Source: an uncultured beta proteobacterium (GTDB taxonomy: Bacteria; Pseudomonadota; Gammaproteobacteria; Burkholderiales; Burkholderiaceae_C). From it: DNA of 33,314 nt. A program made the translations under genes and the position numbers. The stretch is from assembly GCA_903930255.1 (NCBI GenBank), contig CAIYYA010000264.1, forward strand, positions 1 to 33,314, in the 5' to 3' direction. The notes under the pieces are model-generated. The model ran no database searches. It saw nothing but the letters and a program-made list of their open reading frames with translations, and was not told the origin of the DNA. Position 1 is the first letter of the stretch. Each line of letters starts with the position of its first letter. Positions 25,441-32,816 of the stretch are shown here, one piece after another.

Positions 25441-27033
25441 ATGCAGACAAGTGTTAACACCGGTTCCATGCCAGCCAAGACGTATGTCAGCCTCGGCCAG
25501 ATCAAATCACGAGGCGCCAAGCTGGAGCTACCGGAAGTAGGTGGTGGCTGTGGCACACAGGGCGTAGCAGGCAAAGCCAGTTGTGGCTCATCCGACGGCC
25601 CGGCCGACATGCCCCAAGCGATTTGGGACAAGGTCAAAAACCACCCTTGCTATTCCGAAGAAGCACACCATCATTTCGCACGCATGCATGTGGCTGTAGC
25701 ACCGGCCTGCAACATCCAGTGCAACTACTGCAACCGCAAATACGACTGCTCCAACGAATCGCGCCCCGGTGTGGTGTCGCAAAAACTCACGCCAGAGCAG
25801 GCGGTCAGAAAAGTAGTCGCAGTGGCCAGCGAAATTCCGCAGATGACGGTGCTGGGCATTGCCGGACCCGGCGACGCTTTGGCCAACCCGAAGAAGACCT
25901 TTGACACCTTTCGCATGCTGCAAGCGCAGGCCCCTGACCTCAAGCTCTGCATCTCGACCAATGGCCTGGCGCTGCCCGATCTGGTCGATGAAATATGCAG
26001 CTACAACGTGGACCATGTCACCATCACCATCAACATGGTGAACCCGGCCGTCGGCGAAAAAATTTACCCCTGGATTTTCTACAACCATCGGCGCATCCGG
26101 GGACTAGAGGCTTCCCAAATACTGCATGAGCGCCAGATGCTGGGGTTGGAAATGCTCACCGCACGCGGGGTGCTAACCAAAGTCAACTCGGTGCTGATTC
26201 CCGGCATCAACGACCAACACCTGATCGAGGTGAACCGCGAAGTCAAAAAACGCGGCGCCTTTTTGCACAACATCATGCCGCTCATCTCTGAGCCTGAGCA
26301 CGGAACGGTATTTGGCCTGACTGGCCAGCGCGGCCCCAGCGCCGCCGAACTCAAAGCCGTGCAAGATGCCTGTATGGGCGGTGCCAACCTGATGCGCCAC
26401 TGCCGCCAGTGCCGTGCCGACGCCGTCGGATTGTTAGGCGAAGACCGCAGCGAAGAGTTTTCCCAGGACAAACTCGACAACATGTTGGTGGTTTATGACC
26501 TGGAAAAACGTCGCGCTTACCAAGACCAGGTGGCGCTCGAGAGACAAGCACAACAAACGGCCAAACAGCAAGCACAGCAAGCATCAGCTGCTATCAAAAT
26601 TGCGGATGACCTGAAGGTCATGGTGGCTGTGGCGACCAAAGGTGGTGGTCGGGTTAACGAACATTTTGGCCACGTCACCGAGTTTCAGGTGTTTGAAGTC
26701 TCGGCCGAGCGTGCTCTGTTTGTAGGGCATCGCCGGGTGGACCACTATTGCCAGGGTGGCTATGGCGACGATGACCAACTGCCCTCGGTGGTGCGCGCCA
26801 TCAACGACTGCCATGCCGTGCTGGTGGCCAAGATTGGCGCCTGCCCGCGCGATGAACTGAGTGCCGCCGGGGTCGAGCCAGTGGATCGCTATTTTGGCGA
26901 ATTTATCGAAAAAGCCGCACTTGACTGGTTTAACGACTACCGCGCGCGCATTGCCAGTGGTGCGGTGATTCACCAAAGCCGAGGCGACGCGTTGATTCGC
27001 CAAGGTGCTTACACCAGCGCCCTGGCAGCCTGA
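25441..27033 (+). CDS. nifB: Nitrogenase FeMo-cofactor biosynthesis radical SAM protein NifB
   Basis: NifB builds the [8Fe-9S-C] NifB-co core, inserting carbide from SAM. The 530-residue protein has the radical-SAM motif [14 protein letters not shown], preceded by [43 protein letters not shown] and the second Cys set [18 protein letters not shown] follow. A Gln/Ala-rich linker (about 365-385) joins a C-terminal NifX-like domain with [18 protein letters not shown]. An N-terminal stretch of about 55 residues contains two Cys and precedes the catalytic core, as in other proteobacterial NifB. ATG 25441 follows AAGGGG; a GTG at 25408 would lie at the predicted transcription start. Confidence 0.97.
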   Translation: MQTSVNTGSMPAKTYVSLGQIKSRGAKLELPEVGGGCGTQGVAGKASCGSSDGPADMPQAIWDKVKNHPCYSEEAHHHFARMHVAVAPACNIQCNYCNRKYDCSNESRPGVVSQKLTPEQAVRKVVAVASEIPQMTVLGIAGPGDALANPKKTFDTFRMLQAQAPDLKLCISTNGLALPDLVDEICSYNVDHVTITINMVNPAVGEKIYPWIFYNHRRIRGLEASQILHERQMLGLEMLTARGVLTKVNSVLIPGINDQHLIEVNREVKKRGAFLHNIMPLISEPEHGTVFGLTGQRGPSAAELKAVQDACMGGANLMRHCRQCRADAVGLLGEDRSEEFSQDKLDNMLVVYDLEKRRAYQDQVALERQAQQTAKQQAQQASAAIKIADDLKVMVAVATKGGGRVNEHFGHVTEFQVFEVSAERALFVGHRRVDHYCQGGYGDDDQLPSVVRAINDCHAVLVAKIGACPRDELSAAGVEPVDRYFGEFIEKAALDWFNDYRARIASGAVIHQSRGDALIRQGAYTSALAA

Positions 27034-27068
27034 AATTCTTTAACCCTCAACCCTTACGGAGTATCACC

Positions 27069-27263
27069 ATGGCTCACCAAATCAATACCGCTACCTGCAC
27101 CAGTTGCGACGCCTGCCAACCCGAGTGCCCGAACGTCGCCATTCGTGTCAAAGGGGGTGTTTACATCATCAACGACAAAAAGTGCAATGACTGCGAAGGT
27201 CACTTTGACGAACCGCAGTGCGTCTCGGTCTGCCCAGTCGATGACTGCATCACCGAAGTCTGA
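27069..27263 (+). CDS. fdxN: 2[4Fe-4S] ferredoxin, FdxN-like
   Basis: The 64-residue ferredoxin has one [12 protein letters not shown] cluster motif (C-X2-C-X2-C-X3-C). The second, widened motif is [22 protein letters not shown] (C-X2-C-X8-C-X3-C), typical of FdxN proteins encoded after nifB. It may supply electrons to NifB or nitrogenase and is a likely partner of RnfB. It lies 35 bp after nifB. Confidence 0.94.
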   Translation: MAHQINTATCTSCDACQPECPNVAIRVKGGVYIINDKKCNDCEGHFDEPQCVSVCPVDDCITEV

Positions 27264-27290
27264 TTTTCTTCACAGAAAGCCATCCTTATC

Positions 27291-27686
27291 ATGCTGCCCA
27301 ACGTCACCATCACACCCGCTGCGGCGAAGTTCATCAACCGGGTCGTGCGCTTTTCTGGTCTGGCCAAAGGCGCCGGTTTGCGCCTGGCCGTGACCCCTGG
27401 CGGCTGCTCGGGCTACTCGTCTGTGTTCAGCGCTGAATCTGCCCCGCAAGAAGGAGAACAGCTACTTGAAACAGGCGGAGTTCGCCTGTTTTTGGGCGCA
27501 GAAAGCCGCTTGATGCTCAACGGCATCACGGTTGACTTTGTTGAAACTGCCACCGAGTCTGGCTTGAGCTTTGTCAACCCCAACAAAGAGGCTTGCGCTT
27601 GCAGCAGTGCCGATGCCGCCCCCAAACCCAGCGTGACCCGGATTGGCATCGATGCCATCGGTCGCGGTCGCCCGGCATGGGTGTAG
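27291..27686 (+). CDS. HesB/IscA-like A-type Fe-S carrier (nif-associated)
   Basis: The 131-residue protein begins with the A-type pattern VTITPAAAKFINRVVRF and LRLAVTPGGCSGYSS, and the paired Cys appear as EACACSSAD. A C-terminal extension of about 25 residues (KPSVTRIGIDAIGRGRPAWV) goes beyond usual IscA. It is the third A-type protein in the window. A position directly after nifB-fdxN is typical for the nif-specific IscA, which in Azotobacter lies beside nifU. The start ATG has only a weak ribosome site. Confidence 0.9.
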   Translation: MLPNVTITPAAAKFINRVVRFSGLAKGAGLRLAVTPGGCSGYSSVFSAESAPQEGEQLLETGGVRLFLGAESRLMLNGITVDFVETATESGLSFVNPNKEACACSSADAAPKPSVTRIGIDAIGRGRPAWV

Positions 27687-27689
27687 CCC

Positions 27690-28037
27690 ATGGCTGACAT
27701 CAACCGCGACGATGACGAGATTGAGCTGGCCTCTCCCCCCCGCTTTACCTATGGTGAGCGGGTCGTATCACGCTCGGTGGTGCGCAACGATGGCACCTAC
27801 AACGGCCATGACATTGGTGCCGTGCTGGTCAACAAGGGCGAGATTGGCTATGTGATTCACATCAACACTTTTTTGCAGCAGTTTTATATCTACGCGGTGG
27901 ACTTTGTGGAGTCGGGGCACCGTGTCGGCATGCGCGCCAAAGAGCTTTGCACCCTGGACAACTTGCCCGACGAGGTGCTGGAGCAGTTGGGTGACAAAGC
28001 TGTGGCGCTTCGTACATTGGGATCGGCCAAGCCATGA
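27690..28037 (+). CDS. nifZ: Nitrogenase maturation protein NifZ
   Basis: The 115-residue protein shows the NifZ pattern: PRFTYGERVVSRSVVRNDGTY, GEIGYVIHINTFLQQFYIYAVDFVESG, VGMRAKEL. NifZ helps form the second P-cluster of the MoFe protein. The start lies 3 bp after the preceding stop, and the end overlaps the next gene as ATGA. A long, well-matched central segment makes the call firm. Confidence 0.94.
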   Translation: MADINRDDDEIELASPPRFTYGERVVSRSVVRNDGTYNGHDIGAVLVNKGEIGYVIHINTFLQQFYIYAVDFVESGHRVGMRAKELCTLDNLPDEVLEQLGDKAVALRTLGSAKP

Positions 28038-28312
28038 CGACTATCGAAATTCGCGAACCCGCCTATGCATGGGGCCAGCGCGTCATTGCGCTGGATGATT
28101 TGATCAACGACGGCAGCTTCCCAGATCGCCCGCTTGATGCACTGTTGGCAGCGCGCGGTTCAGTCGGTGAGATTGTCAAAATCGGCCATGCACAAGACCT
28201 GAATGAACCCGTCTATCTGGTGCAGTTTGACGGCGCTGTGATCGGTTGCCTTGAAATCGAACTGGTCCCAGCACCGTTGGGCTTGCTGCCAGAGAACGAG
28301 GACGCAGCGTGA
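28034..28312 (+). CDS. Second NifZ-domain protein
   Basis: The 92-residue protein has a weaker NifZ-like pattern (YAWGQRVIALDDLINDGS, GSVGEIVKIGHAQDLNEPVYLVQFDG, CLEIELVPA). NifZ and this protein share the same small beta-barrel fold, so it probably arose by tandem duplication and divergence. It overlaps nifZ (ATGA) and the next gene (GTGA), so the three are translationally coupled. Its role beyond nitrogenase maturation is not known. Confidence 0.82.
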   Translation: MTTIEIREPAYAWGQRVIALDDLINDGSFPDRPLDALLAARGSVGEIVKIGHAQDLNEPVYLVQFDGAVIGCLEIELVPAPLGLLPENEDAA

Positions 28313-28662
28313 ACCCGGCGGACCCGGCGATTGTGGTGAATGCCAGCACCCAAGTGGCAAACCTGACCCAGCATCGCCTGGCGCGGGCTCTGCGCAAACG
28401 TGTGCGTTACCGCTATGTCAAGCCACGCGTGTTGCGCGAAGGGCGTGGATTTCGAATTCAAAGCCCGTGCTGCTCGCGCAAGGTGGACCCGGCTGGCGGC
28501 ATGATTGACATCGCGTTGCTGGTGCCCCACGAAGGAAACAGTTGGTGCCTGTGCTCACGCGATCATGCCAGCAGCACCTGGGTGCCGCAGCTTCAAGACC
28601 AGCCGCTGGATGTGTTGCTGGAATTGTTGTGCAGCGACCCCCAACGCCAATTTTGGTACTGA
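28309..28662 (+). CDS. Nif-linked hypothetical protein
   Basis: The 117-residue protein starts at GTG 28309, overlapping the previous stop by 4 bp. It has a basic N-terminal half (LTQHRLARALRKRVRYRYVKPRVLREG), a Cys pair (SPCCSRKV), a second Cys pair (WCLCSRDH), and a C-terminal LDVLLELLCSDPQRQFWY. The layout suggests a small beta domain with possible metal or Fe-S binding through CC and CLC. The end recalls small DUF3024-type proteins, but I cannot confirm that. Its position between nifZ2 and nifT says it belongs to the nif operon. Confidence 0.78.
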   Translation: MNPADPAIVVNASTQVANLTQHRLARALRKRVRYRYVKPRVLREGRGFRIQSPCCSRKVDPAGGMIDIALLVPHEGNSWCLCSRDHASSTWVPQLQDQPLDVLLELLCSDPQRQFWY

Positions 28663-28687
28663 TCCATTTTCCCAACCAGGAGCTCCC

Positions 28688-28915
28688 ATGAAACTCATGA
28701 TCCGCAAAGACAGCAAAGGCACCTTGACCGGCTATGTGCCGAAAAAAGACCTTGAGGAACCCATTGTTGCCATGGTCAATCCCGCCATGTGGGGCGGGCT
28801 GGTGACTCTGGCCAATGGCTGGCAGTTTGATTTGCCGGCCATGCCAGCCGATACGCCGCTGCCCATCACCGTGGAAGCCCGGCGCTTGCCACTGGCGCAA
28901 GATGCAGAAGACTGA
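28688..28915 (+). CDS. nifT: Nitrogen fixation protein NifT/FixU
   Basis: The 75-residue protein begins MKLMIRKDSKGTLTGYVPKKDLEE and continues WGGLVTLANGWQFDLP, the usual NifT/FixU pattern. ATG 28688 follows CAGGAG; the frame stays open upstream to 28505 but that part overlaps the previous gene. NifT is a small nif protein of undefined role, often found after nifK or nifB and nifZ. The end is 2 bp from the next start. Confidence 0.93.
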   Translation: MKLMIRKDSKGTLTGYVPKKDLEEPIVAMVNPAMWGGLVTLANGWQFDLPAMPADTPLPITVEARRLPLAQDAED

Positions 28916-28917
28916 TC

Positions 28918-29178
28918 ATGGCCATCAGCACCGAATATCTGACTGCTGCAGGTGAAATCGTCGCTGCCGCCGCATCCGTGAAAGATGCTGCAGCCGCATT
29001 GCGCAGCCGCGATTCCGCCATGCGCGTGCTGGTGGTTGACGCAATCGACATGCGCGATGAAACACCCGCCTTGGAGTTGGGCCAGCGCGAAATCTACCTG
29101 GCCAGCTCAAACGGTCATTGCTGGAGTATCACCGAGCAACTGACTGAAGCCACGGCACTCATCCTGACACAGGATTAA
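28918..29178 (+). CDS. Nif-linked small hypothetical protein (DUF6129-like)
   Basis: The 86-residue protein has an N-terminal helical Ala-rich part (LTAAGEIVAAAASVKDAAAALRSRD) and a C-terminal piece, REIYLASSNGHCWSITEQLTEATALIL. That end resembles the nif-associated DUF6129 proteins as I remember them (YLVDGRDHC...LT..L..ATG). It follows nifT by 2 bp and precedes the DegT-like gene by 2 bp, so it is within a tightly packed operon. Its function is unknown. Confidence 0.78.
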   Translation: MAISTEYLTAAGEIVAAAASVKDAAAALRSRDSAMRVLVVDAIDMRDETPALELGQREIYLASSNGHCWSITEQLTEATALILTQD

Positions 29179-29180
29179 TC

Positions 29181-30341
29181 ATGGAAGTTGATGTCATCTC
29201 GCTGTTTGAGCCCGAGTCGGGTGCGCCCGAGCTGGCTCTTGTGCGTGCCGTGCTAGAGTCATCGCAATGGAGCGACGGCCCCATGATCGAGTCGTTCGAG
29301 CGTGCTTTTGCTGGCTGGATCGGTCGCAAACATGCAGTTGCCGTAGCCAGTGGAACGCTGGGCACATGGATCGCCCTGCGCGCGCTGGGCATTGGCCCCG
29401 GTGACGAGGTCATCTGCACCTCACACACCTGGCATCAGGTGGCCCAAGCCATTACCCTGGCGGGTGCAACGCCGGTGTTTGCCGACATCAACTACTGGAC
29501 AGGCAGTTTGAGTCCCGAAAAGGCGGCCCTCAAAATCACCCACAAGACACGCGCCATCCTGGCAGGCAACACCAACGGCCATCCGGCAGCCTGGGCGCAA
29601 CTAAGGTGGTTGGCCGATGCTCATGGACTCAAGCTGATCGAAGACAGCACCGAGGCTTTGGGCTCGCGCTACCAGGGTAACAATGTTGGCACTTTCGGTG
29701 ATGTGTCGGTGTTTGATTTTTCTGCGCCATCGGCCTTATGCACCGGCGAAGGCGGGATGCTGGTCACCGACGACGACACGCTGGTACACGAGCTGCGCTA
29801 CTTGCGCAAGCGCCGTGTGGCAGATCGGGCTTCCGTGTCGATTGGCTCGCGAGTGCCCCTTCAAGCAGGTATGAGCGAGCTGACTGCAGCGCTGGGTTTT
29901 GCCCAATTAGCCGGGCTGGATGATCGACTGGTGGCGCGCAGACAGGTGGTCACCTGGTACCACGAGCAAATGCAAAGCTTTGAGGGGGTCAAGCCGCCCT
30001 ACATTGGCGAGCATGTGGATGAAGTGCACTGGATGCTGTACGTGGTGCATTTGGGCAAGCGCTTCTCGGGCAGCACCCGTGCCCAGATGATCGACGACCT
30101 GCTGTCTTGCGGCATTGAAACGGCTCCCTACAGCCACCCACTGCACCAGCAGTTTTATTACATGAACAAGAGTGAAGCCATCGGCCACAAGCGTGGTGGC
30201 CTGATTGACACCGAGCGCATAGGCGACCGTGCTTTGGCGCTGCCATTGCACACGTTACTGGATGAGGCACACGTCCAGTACATCGTCAAAACTCTCAAAG
30301 ACACGGCCACCAATGTCGGTGCCGGGGCTGCCATTTATTAA
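29181..30341 (+). CDS. DegT/DnrJ/EryC1/StrS-fold protein lacking the PLP lysine
   Basis: The 386-residue protein aligns along the whole length of DegT-family aminotransferases: AVASGTLGTWIALRALGIGPGDEVI, AGATPVFADI, LKLIEDSTEALGSRYQG, GTFGDVSVFDFSAP, CTGEGGMLVT and a C-terminal ALPLHTLLDEAHVQYIV. In the family the sequence before TGEGG is S-F-x-x-x-K-x-L. Here it is DFSAPSALCTGEGG, so the Schiff-base lysine is Ser184 (codon TCG at 29730). Related dehydratases use His there, but Ser would not support PLP chemistry of either kind. The Asp of IEDS is kept. It is the ninth gene of the nifB operon, with no sugar-nucleotide genes near. I infer a nif-linked pseudoenzyme or altered enzyme. Confidence 0.9.
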   Translation: MEVDVISLFEPESGAPELALVRAVLESSQWSDGPMIESFERAFAGWIGRKHAVAVASGTLGTWIALRALGIGPGDEVICTSHTWHQVAQAITLAGATPVFADINYWTGSLSPEKAALKITHKTRAILAGNTNGHPAAWAQLRWLADAHGLKLIEDSTEALGSRYQGNNVGTFGDVSVFDFSAPSALCTGEGGMLVTDDDTLVHELRYLRKRRVADRASVSIGSRVPLQAGMSELTAALGFAQLAGLDDRLVARRQVVTWYHEQMQSFEGVKPPYIGEHVDEVHWMLYVVHLGKRFSGSTRAQMIDDLLSCGIETAPYSHPLHQQFYYMNKSEAIGHKRGGLIDTERIGDRALALPLHTLLDEAHVQYIVKTLKDTATNVGAGAAIY

Positions 30342-30349
30342 GGAAAACC

Positions 30350-31201
30350 ATGAACTCCCAAGACCTGATCCATGAGATCGCCAACAGCTTGGCATCTGGC
30401 GCAGTTATTCCATATTTGGGCCCCGACATGCTGTCGCTGTGCACCGACATCACGGTGCCGGCAACCCCGTTGACCCTGGCCGAGAGCATGACGACCAAGG
30501 TCAGCGTGCCGCACAAGATTCGCAAGCGCTTGACGCAAGCCGCACAGTTCATCGAAAACTTCAAGCATCGCAAGTCGGTGGTGCATCTGATGAACGAAGC
30601 CTTTGCCAGCACACCCGCACCATCGCCCTTGCACCTGGCACTGGCTGGCAGTGGCGCAGGCCTGTGGGTGGACACCTGGTATGACGACACCTTTGCTGCC
30701 GCGTTAGCACAGACGCAAGCAGCAGGTGAATGGCAACAGGTACAGGGTTTGTCACAGTCCGAGCACTTCGGCCATTGGACCGGTGTCTATTCAAGTGCGG
30801 GGGCGGTCTTGCCAGAGTTGCCCAAAGACGCTGCGCGCATTCTCTACAAACCCTTGGGCAGTCACGGCCCGGCTGGCAACTATCTTGTCTCTGACAGTGA
30901 TTACGTCGAGGTGCTGACTGAGATTGACATCCAGACCCCCATTCCGGCGGCCGTACAAGCTTGGCGCAGTGGGCGAAATTTTCTGTTTTTGGGTTGCCGC
31001 TTTGATGACCAACTGACACGCTGTTTTGCCCGCCAGATCATGAAACGCTCCAGCGACCGGCACTGGGCCGTTTTGCCCAATCAGCCCACCCGCATGGAAG
31101 CGCGTTTTTTGGCGGAACAAAACATCACCCGCATTGACATGACTTTGGCGCAGTTTGCAACAGCGCTGATGGATGCCATGCAACCAGCGCTTACGGTCTG
31201 A
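30350..31201 (+). CDS. SIR2-like domain protein, nif-operon linked
   Basis: The 283-residue protein has the layout of SIR2_2-type proteins: an N-terminal GAVIPYLGPDMLSL where the family has a GAG-x-S NAD loop, ILYKPLGSHGPAGNYLVSDSDYVEVLTEI, and the C-terminal Rossmann strand RNFLFLGCRFDDQLTRCFAR. The GAG loop reads GPD, and the KLHG-like His position is altered (KPLGSHG), so NAD hydrolysis is doubtful. It follows the DegT-like gene by 8 bp with AAGGAAAACC as ribosome site. In defence systems SIR2 domains consume NAD, but here the setting is a nitrogenase operon. The role is unknown. Confidence 0.82.
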   Translation: MNSQDLIHEIANSLASGAVIPYLGPDMLSLCTDITVPATPLTLAESMTTKVSVPHKIRKRLTQAAQFIENFKHRKSVVHLMNEAFASTPAPSPLHLALAGSGAGLWVDTWYDDTFAAALAQTQAAGEWQQVQGLSQSEHFGHWTGVYSSAGAVLPELPKDAARILYKPLGSHGPAGNYLVSDSDYVEVLTEIDIQTPIPAAVQAWRSGRNFLFLGCRFDDQLTRCFARQIMKRSSDRHWAVLPNQPTRMEARFLAEQNITRIDMTLAQFATALMDAMQPALTV

Positions 31202-31248
31202 ACCATTCGCCCGTTTTTTTACCCAACGGCCTTGCGCCACTAAACACC

Positions 31249-31539
31249 ATGACCACACTCACCGTACTCCCCTCCGGTAAATCTTACGAAGTCGCTGCAG
31301 GCACCAGCTTGCTCAAAGCCCTGCAAATTGCCGGCGAGCCGATCATCAGCAAATGCGGTGGCGAAGCCAAGTGCGAAAGCTGCCATGTGATCGTGTCCGT
31401 GGGGCGCAAGAGTCTGTCCAAAATCCAGCGTATCGAGAACGAAAAGCTCGACGGCATCGTCGGCGTCAGCTCTGGCTCGCGGCTGGCTTGTCAGGCCATT
31501 TTGGGTGAGGAGCCAGTGACGGTTGAACTGGTGCAATAG
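31249..31539 (+). CDS. [2Fe-2S] ferredoxin, nif-linked
   Basis: The 96-residue plant/adrenodoxin-fold ferredoxin has ligands in KCGGEAKCESCHV (C-X5-C-X2-C) and RLACQA 35 residues later. C-X5 spacing is that of the vertebrate-type ferredoxins and FdxD. It is the last gene of the nifB operon. It probably carries electrons to a nif-specific step, perhaps for NifB or the Fe-S operon. No clear terminator follows. Confidence 0.92.
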   Translation: MTTLTVLPSGKSYEVAAGTSLLKALQIAGEPIISKCGGEAKCESCHVIVSVGRKSLSKIQRIENEKLDGIVGVSSGSRLACQAILGEEPVTVELVQ

Positions 31540-31662
31540 GTGGTTTTGGGGCACTTGCTTGGCACGGCATTGACGCCCGGCGTGGCGATTCAGGATTGCG
31601 CAAGAACTATTGGACTATAAATTTTGACCGAATTGACTGTGCCGAAAATTGCATAAAAAAAG

Positions 31663-31837
31663 CTGAAGCGCCCGTCCACCATGCACAAGAAGCTATCAAA
31701 ATCAATGCAAATTTGCCAACAAAAGCAGCCTTCTGGTCAACCCTGTTCGATCGCCAACCGTATTGGGTTTTGCGATTTCGCTGTCAATTGGTTATTCACC
31801 AATTTTCAATTTAACGGTCGGACTTGATGCAAGACGA
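31663..31837 (+). repeat. Dispersed intergenic repeat, copy B
   Basis: It aligns in order with 13672-13839 (see copy A), sharing ATGCACA, AGCTATCAAAATC, TTTCGCTGTCA-like and CCAATTTTCAA blocks and the GCAAGACGA end. Divergence is marked, so it is an old repeat. Confidence 0.6.
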
Positions 31838-32009
31838 TTGACTTTTGAAGGGCTGGAAGCGGTCGGCCAGCTTGCCGAAGTGCTTGCTCCATACCAGCCA
31901 TTGAGAGAAGTATCGTTCACGCACCATTCTGCATGAGTGGATGCGTTGAGATTGGACAGGTTAAAAATCAAGCTCGCTGGCAATAGCTTTGCTTGAAATT
32001 TCCGCTTCT

Positions 32010-32027
32010 CTAGTCCATTTGGACTAG
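32010..32027. promoter_or_regulatory. Perfect palindrome upstream of the secreted protein gene
   Basis: CTAGTCCA-TT-TGGACTAG has 8-bp arms with no mismatch. It lies about 130 bp before the ATG at 32160. It could be an operator or a small hairpin; no T-run follows, so a terminator is unlikely. Confidence 0.45.
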
Positions 32028-32159
32028 GTCAAGCGCTCCAAATGAATAGAAAATCGGTAACAGATTCATTTTTCAAGTCCAGTGAAGCATGACTGCTTTA
32101 GCGGATTGGCTCATTGAAATCTATTTCTTCCGTCAATCATCCCCTCAAAAGGAACTCCA

Positions 32160-32621
32160 ATGAAACCAATCTCTATCGCATCCGCCAGCGCCCTGGCCCT
32201 CGGCCTGGCCCTCTCCAGCTTGCCCGCCCAAGCTCAAAAAAATTCCGCCAGTGCTTCTACGCCGGGCGGCGGCGGCGGCCTCGCCGCTGGGTCGAATGCG
32301 GTATCACCCACCGTGCAGATCATCCAACTAATTGAAGTAATCCAGACTGGCCCCAAGGGCAGCACCGCTGCACCCAAGGCCAGTACCTGGCGCATTGAGC
32401 CCACGGGCGCCACATTCAGCGGCCCGGTGAATCTATGCCTGAAGTACAACTCGGGCTCGGCGCAAATATCCCAAGTGGGCAATAGTATCTCGAGTGCCCT
32501 GACGACCATGCTCAAGGAGATCAAGGACAAAAGCGGCAAGTCGACCTACACACGGGCGCCCGGCGACCCTGTGAACGACAAGCTCAACAGCCAGTTGTGC
32601 GTCCGATTGGTCTCGTTCTAA
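32160..32621 (+). CDS. Secreted hypothetical protein
   Basis: The 153-residue predicted exported protein starts with a clear signal peptide (MKPISIASASALALGLALS, cut after AQA). A Gly-rich linker (PGGGGGLAAGSN) and a folded part with two Cys follow (NLCLKYNSG and NSQLCVRLVSF) that could form a disulfide. I recognise no family. The ATG follows AAAAGGAACTCC. It is a single-gene unit: a palindrome and repeat DNA lie upstream and a strong terminator lies downstream. Confidence 0.8.
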   Translation: MKPISIASASALALGLALSSLPAQAQKNSASASTPGGGGGLAAGSNAVSPTVQIIQLIEVIQTGPKGSTAAPKASTWRIEPTGATFSGPVNLCLKYNSGSAQISQVGNSISSALTTMLKEIKDKSGKSTYTRAPGDPVNDKLNSQLCVRLVSF

Positions 32622-32655
32622 TCTGACTAATGACACAGCCGCTACGTCGGCACCC

Positions 32656-32686
32656 AAAGGCCTGCCGCATTGCAGGCCTTTTTTTA
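32656..32686 (+). terminator. Rho-independent terminator after the secreted protein gene
   Basis: AAAGGCCTGC-CGCATT-GCAGGCCTTT with a following run of T is a strong GC-rich stem, 35 bp after the stop codon. Confidence 0.9.
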
Positions 32687-32816
32687 TCCATTTAATTTCT
32701 ACACACTGTCGCCCAATGACTCCAGAGGGTCTGATTGCAGTCGTTGAACCTGTGCACGCCCAAGCCTATTGGTGAGCGGCTAAACTGAGTTTCAGATAGC
32801 AACTGAGGTAAGTAGC

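Larger units (their letters stand above)
31540..32159. other. 620-bp intergenic region with a repeat and a palindrome
   Basis: No gene is supported; short open frames here have no family features and lie in repeat DNA. It holds repeat copy B (31663-31837) and a perfect palindrome (32010-32027) upstream of the secreted protein gene. AT content is higher than in the flanking genes. I see no RNA gene. Confidence 0.65.

Noticed and set aside
26575-26612. GCTATCAAAAT string in nifB as another repeat insertion
   Set aside because: Only the 11-base core is shared; the surrounding sequence is a normal Gln/Ala-rich linker of NifB.
31540-31620. Sigma-54-like GGCAC...TTGC strings after the last ferredoxin
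   Set aside because: The GG-to-GC spacing is wrong and no gene follows at a suitable distance.
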